Assembly (NCBI GenBank): GCA_020725265.1
Contig: DYFK01000006.1
Location: 1-41,157, forward strand
DNA length: 41,157 nucleotides
Direction: 5' to 3'
Source: Hydrogenophilus sp.
GTDB taxonomy: Bacteria; Pseudomonadota; Gammaproteobacteria; Burkholderiales; Thiobacillaceae
In this document: in pieces, positions 37,352-41,157 of the stretch
Layout of the letters: every line of letters starts with the position of its first letter
Position numbering within the stretch: the first letter of the stretch is position 1
Position numbers and translations under genes: made by a program
The notes under the pieces: model-generated
Told to the model about the DNA's origin: nothing
The model's input: the letters and a program-made list of their open reading frames with translations, nothing else
Database searches by the model: none

Positions 37352-37436
37352 GCCGGGGCCGGGCTTGAAACCCCGGGTCCGCGCCCTAACCATAAGAATC
37401 CGTTAATATATCCGCCGTTTCGCGAAGGAGTCCGCC

Positions 37437-37688
37437 ATGCCCATCTATGCCTACAAGTGCGCCGAATGCGGTTTCGAACAGGACGTCATGCAGAAGATGA
37501 GCGACGCCCCGTTGACCGATTGCCCGACCTGCGGCAAACCCGCTTTCGGCAAGCAACTGACCGCCGCCGGTTTCCAGCTCAAGGGTTCCGGCTACTACGC
37601 CACCGATTTCAAGAATCCTCCGGCCAAGCCGGCGGAGGCGCCGTCTCCGGCCTGCGGTACTGGCGCCTGCCCGGCCTGCGCGGGCTGA
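37437..37688 (+). CDS. FmdB-family zinc-ribbon protein
   Basis: An 83-aa protein of the FmdB/CxxC-zinc-ribbon family, with PIYAYKCAECGFEQDVMQ and CPTCGKPAF giving the two zinc-binding CxxC pairs (residues about 9-12 and 29-32). The tail has a second cysteine-rich end (ACGTGACPACAG). Its function is unsettled; family members were first linked to regulation of formamidase genes. A strong GAAGGAG ribosome-binding site precedes the ATG and a TAATAT (37404-37409) may be its -10. The order fmdB-DUF502-aspS is widely conserved in betaproteobacteria. Confidence 0.92.
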   Translation: MPIYAYKCAECGFEQDVMQKMSDAPLTDCPTCGKPAFGKQLTAAGFQLKGSGYYATDFKNPPAKPAEAPSPACGTGACPACAG

Positions 37689-37713
37689 GTCCCACCTTTC
37701 CGACCGTGCCCGG

Positions 37714-37744
37714 ATCGGGCAAAACGCCTGGCGTTTTGCCCGAT
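37714..37744. terminator. 15-bp perfect inverted repeat between fmdB and DUF502
   Basis: ATCGGGCAAAACGCC (37714-37728), T, and the exact reverse complement (37730-37744) form a long hairpin with an AAAA/TTTT step inside each arm. It lies 25 bp after the fmdB stop and 35 bp before the DUF502 start. The shape is that of a rho-independent, possibly bidirectional terminator, though the trailing T-run is short. It would partly separate fmdB from the downstream genes. Confidence 0.65.
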
Positions 37745-37779
37745 TTGCTTGTTCGCGCGCCGCTCCCACGAAAGTCGAC

Positions 37780-38409
37780 GTGAGCCACCTCAAACGATAT
37801 TTCATCACCGGCCTGCTGATCCTGGTGCCGCTCGGCATCACCTTCTGGGTGGTCACCGCGCTGCTCGGCGCGATGGATCAGACCCTGCTGCTGCTGCCCG
37901 AGTCCTGGCGGCCCGATACCTGGCTGGGCGTGCACATCCCCGGTCTCGGCGTCATCCTGACCGGCGCCGTCATCCTCGGTACCGGCGTGTTCGCCGCCAA
38001 CCTGATCGGCCAGCGTCTGGTCGCTTTCTGGGAAGGCCTGATGCAGCGCATCCCGGTGATCAAGTCGATCTATGGCGGCGTCAAGCAGGTTTCCGACAGT
38101 CTGTTGTCCGGTTCCGGCATGGCCTTCAAGAAGGTGTTGCTGGTGCATTACCCGCATCCCCACGCCTGGTCGCTGGCGTTCCAGACCAACGTACCCGCCG
38201 AGGTCGCCCGCCAGCTCGACGACGAGCTGGTCGCGGTGTTCATCCCGACCACGCCCAGCCCGGTCAACGGTTTCTATTTCTACGTCCGTCGCGACGAGGT
38301 CATCGAACTCGACATGAGCGTCGACGCCGCCCTCAAGGCCATCGTCTCGATGGGCATGGTGGCGCCGGTCCCGCGCGCCACCAACGCCGCGCTGTACCCC
38401 GGGGATTGA
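37780..38409 (+). CDS. DUF502 inner-membrane protein
   Basis: A 209-aa protein of the DUF502 family with two membrane helices (about residues 6-30 and 50-72) and a cytoplasmic or periplasmic domain. Family blocks are present: YFITGLLILVPLGITFWVV, IPVIKSIYGGVKQVSDSL and VFIPTTPSPVNGFYFYV. The start is GTG at 37780, which gives the usual SHLKRYF N-terminus. Function is unknown. It lies between fmdB and aspS in the conserved order. Confidence 0.92.
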   Translation: MSHLKRYFITGLLILVPLGITFWVVTALLGAMDQTLLLLPESWRPDTWLGVHIPGLGVILTGAVILGTGVFAANLIGQRLVAFWEGLMQRIPVIKSIYGGVKQVSDSLLSGSGMAFKKVLLVHYPHPHAWSLAFQTNVPAEVARQLDDELVAVFIPTTPSPVNGFYFYVRRDEVIELDMSVDAALKAIVSMGMVAPVPRATNAALYPGD

Positions 38410-38436
38410 CCGGGTATTGACCAGAGATTGGCCGGG
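38404..38436 (+). repeat. Three 11-bp direct repeats upstream of aspS
   Basis: GATTGACCGGG, TATTGACCAGA and GATTGGCCGGG follow one another without gap (38404-38436). The core ATTGRCC recurs with a period of 11 bp, close to one helical turn. The first copy overlaps the DUF502 stop codon; the last ends 75 bp before the aspS ATG and 28 bp before a TAAAAT (38465-38470). The period suggests a site for an oligomeric activator or repressor, but a chance tandem duplication is equally possible. Confidence 0.55.
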
Positions 38437-38511
38437 CCATCTCGATCCGGAACCGATCCACCGCTAAAATCACCGGCTTCGCCAAGCACAACCCATCGTC
38501 AGGACTCCCCC

Positions 38512-40287
<1,776 letters not shown>

Positions 40288-40337
40288 TCTCGCCACGCGC
40301 GCGATCCCGGGAAGACGCAGCGCGCGTTTTCCGCCGA

Positions 40338-40378
40338 TATAATCCCCACCGTCTCTAACTAAAGTTATAGAGCGGTGG
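40338..40378 (+). promoter_or_regulatory. TATAAT box followed by a long hairpin
   Basis: TATAAT (40338-40343), with no good -35, is followed at once by a near-perfect inverted repeat. Left arm CCACCGTCTCTAACT (40346-40360), two bases, right arm AGTTATAGAGCGGTGG (40363-40378), pairing with one bulge on each side. If transcription starts near 40350 the hairpin would straddle the start or head the 5' leader of the substrate-binding gene at 40423. It could alternatively be the aspS terminator, but no T-run follows. Confidence 0.5.
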
Positions 40379-40422
40379 CGGCGCCATCCCGGTATCGGGC
40401 AGGGCGCGCCACGGCCTCGTCC

Positions 40423-41157
40423 ATGCTCGCGCCTCCGCCAGTCATCCGCCAAGACCTTTCCCGATCCGACCGATCCGCCGTCACCCACCGGCGCCCGGGC
40501 CGTCGTCGCGTTCTCGCCGACCTGGGCGCCGCCGCGCTGTCGGCGTGCCTGCCCTGGAGCCTGTCGGCCTGCGCCCGGCCGGCGCGGTCGCTGAATCTGG
40601 CCAGCCATGTCTGGCCGGGCTACGAGTTGCTGTTTTTCGCTCGCGACCAGGGCTGGCTGGATGGCGGCGGCGTGCGTCTGGTCGAGATGCCCGGCGCGTC
40701 GGCGTCACTGCACGCGCTGGCCGCCGGTCTGGTCGACGGCGCCGCGCTGACCCTGGATGAAATGTTGCGCGCGCGCGCCGATGGCATCCCGCTGGTGGTG
40801 GTTCTGGTATTCGATATTTCCGCCGGCGCCGACATGGTGCTGGGCCGCCCGGATATGACCGGCCCGGTCGATCTGGCCGGCCGGCGGGTCGGCGTCGAGC
40901 CGGGTGGGAGCGGCGCGCTGTTGCTGGCGCTGGCGCTGGAGCAGGCCGGCCTCGACCGGGACTCCATCGAGACGGTGGCGTTGACACCACCCGAGCAGCT
41001 TGCCGCCTGGCGGGCCGGACGCGTCGACGCCCTGGTCTGCCACGCGCCGGTCGCCAATCACGTTCTGGCGGCGGGCGCGCGGCCGCTGTTCGACAGCCGG
41101 GCGTTGCCGGAAACCGTCGTCGACGTGCTGGCGGTGACGCCGGAAGCGGCGCGACGC
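40423..41157 (+). CDS. Substrate-binding lipoprotein, NMT1/SsuA-like (partial)
   Basis: The reading frame is open from ATG 40423 to the window edge (245 codons). The N-terminus is arginine-rich (HRRPGRRRVLADLG), then a hydrophobic stretch and a lipobox LSAC at about residues 56-59, so it is likely exported as a lipoprotein, possibly by Tat. The mature part begins SLNLASHVWPGYELLFFARDQGWL. It has the NMT1/THI5-like pattern with ALAAGLVDGAALTLDEML and LAGRRVGVEPGGSGALLLALALEQAGL. Relatives bind sulfonates, nitrate, amines or pyrimidines. The ligand and following genes are outside the window. Confidence 0.8.
   Translation, partial: MLAPPPVIRQDLSRSDRSAVTHRRPGRRRVLADLGAAALSACLPWSLSACARPARSLNLASHVWPGYELLFFARDQGWLDGGGVRLVEMPGASASLHALAAGLVDGAALTLDEMLRARADGIPLVVVLVFDISAGADMVLGRPDMTGPVDLAGRRVGVEPGGSGALLLALALEQAGLDRDSIETVALTPPEQLAAWRAGRVDALVCHAPVANHVLAAGARPLFDSRALPETVVDVLAVTPEAARR

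Noticed and set aside
37352-37375. CCGGGG...CCCCGG inverted repeat after the TonB receptor as a terminator
   Set aside because: Short arms, a 12-base loop and no T-run; likely chance in GC-rich DNA.

Overview
The window looks like a piece of a GC-rich betaproteobacterial chromosome. The evidence is gene order: xseB-ispA-dxs-folE2, uvrA divergent from an MFS gene followed by ssb, and fmdB-DUF502-aspS are all arrangements typical of Rhodocyclales, Nitrosomonadales and Hydrogenophilales. I cannot name the species.

Region 1 (1-5220) is the right end of an integrated mobile element. It carries short, closely packed plus-strand genes: a HigBA-type toxin-antitoxin pair, a VbhA-like Fic antitoxin followed by a GIY-YIG-like protein, a secreted protein, and several families I do not recognise. 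It ends in the 3' half of a CAU-anticodon tRNA gene (about 5175-5220). That is the expected footprint of an integrase that used the tRNA as its attachment site. The intact tRNA and the integrase should lie to the left of the window.

Region 2 (5233-10075) is core chromosome: exonuclease VII small subunit, the isoprenoid genes ispA and dxs, and folE2 behind a strong promoter with a 9-1-9 palindrome. An 86-bp duplicate of the folE2 3' end follows, then an RsuA/RluF-type pseudouridine synthase on the minus strand.

Region 3 (10072-20425, minus strand) holds a 1157-residue protein that resembles PPi-dependent PEP carboxykinase. It also holds a four-gene signalling operon: HDOD protein, UrtA-like binding protein without a transporter, Cache-PAS histidine kinase, and REC-PAS-GGDEF-EAL response regulator. 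The operon appears to couple a small extracellular ligand to cyclic-di-GMP.

Region 4 (about 20523-27556, minus strand) is a defence/toxin island directly behind uvrA. It holds a complete four-gene Wadjet-like SMC system (JetA-JetB-JetC-JetD, all translationally coupled), a DUF2442 gene, a small basic ORF, and a zeta-toxin-like kinase inactivated by a small deletion. A second, diverged scrap of a uvrA 3' end lies on the far side, suggesting the island arrived by recombination at uvrA.

Region 5 (27557-41157) is core again: uvrA, a YajR-like MFS transporter, ssb, then a FadL porin, an Aas-type acyl-activating enzyme and a TonB-dependent receptor. These are followed by fmdB, a DUF502 membrane protein, an AspRS with non-discriminating signature residues, and the first 245 codons of a lipoprotein-type substrate-binding protein that runs off the right edge. 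No CRISPR array, rRNA gene or insertion-sequence transposase is visible.
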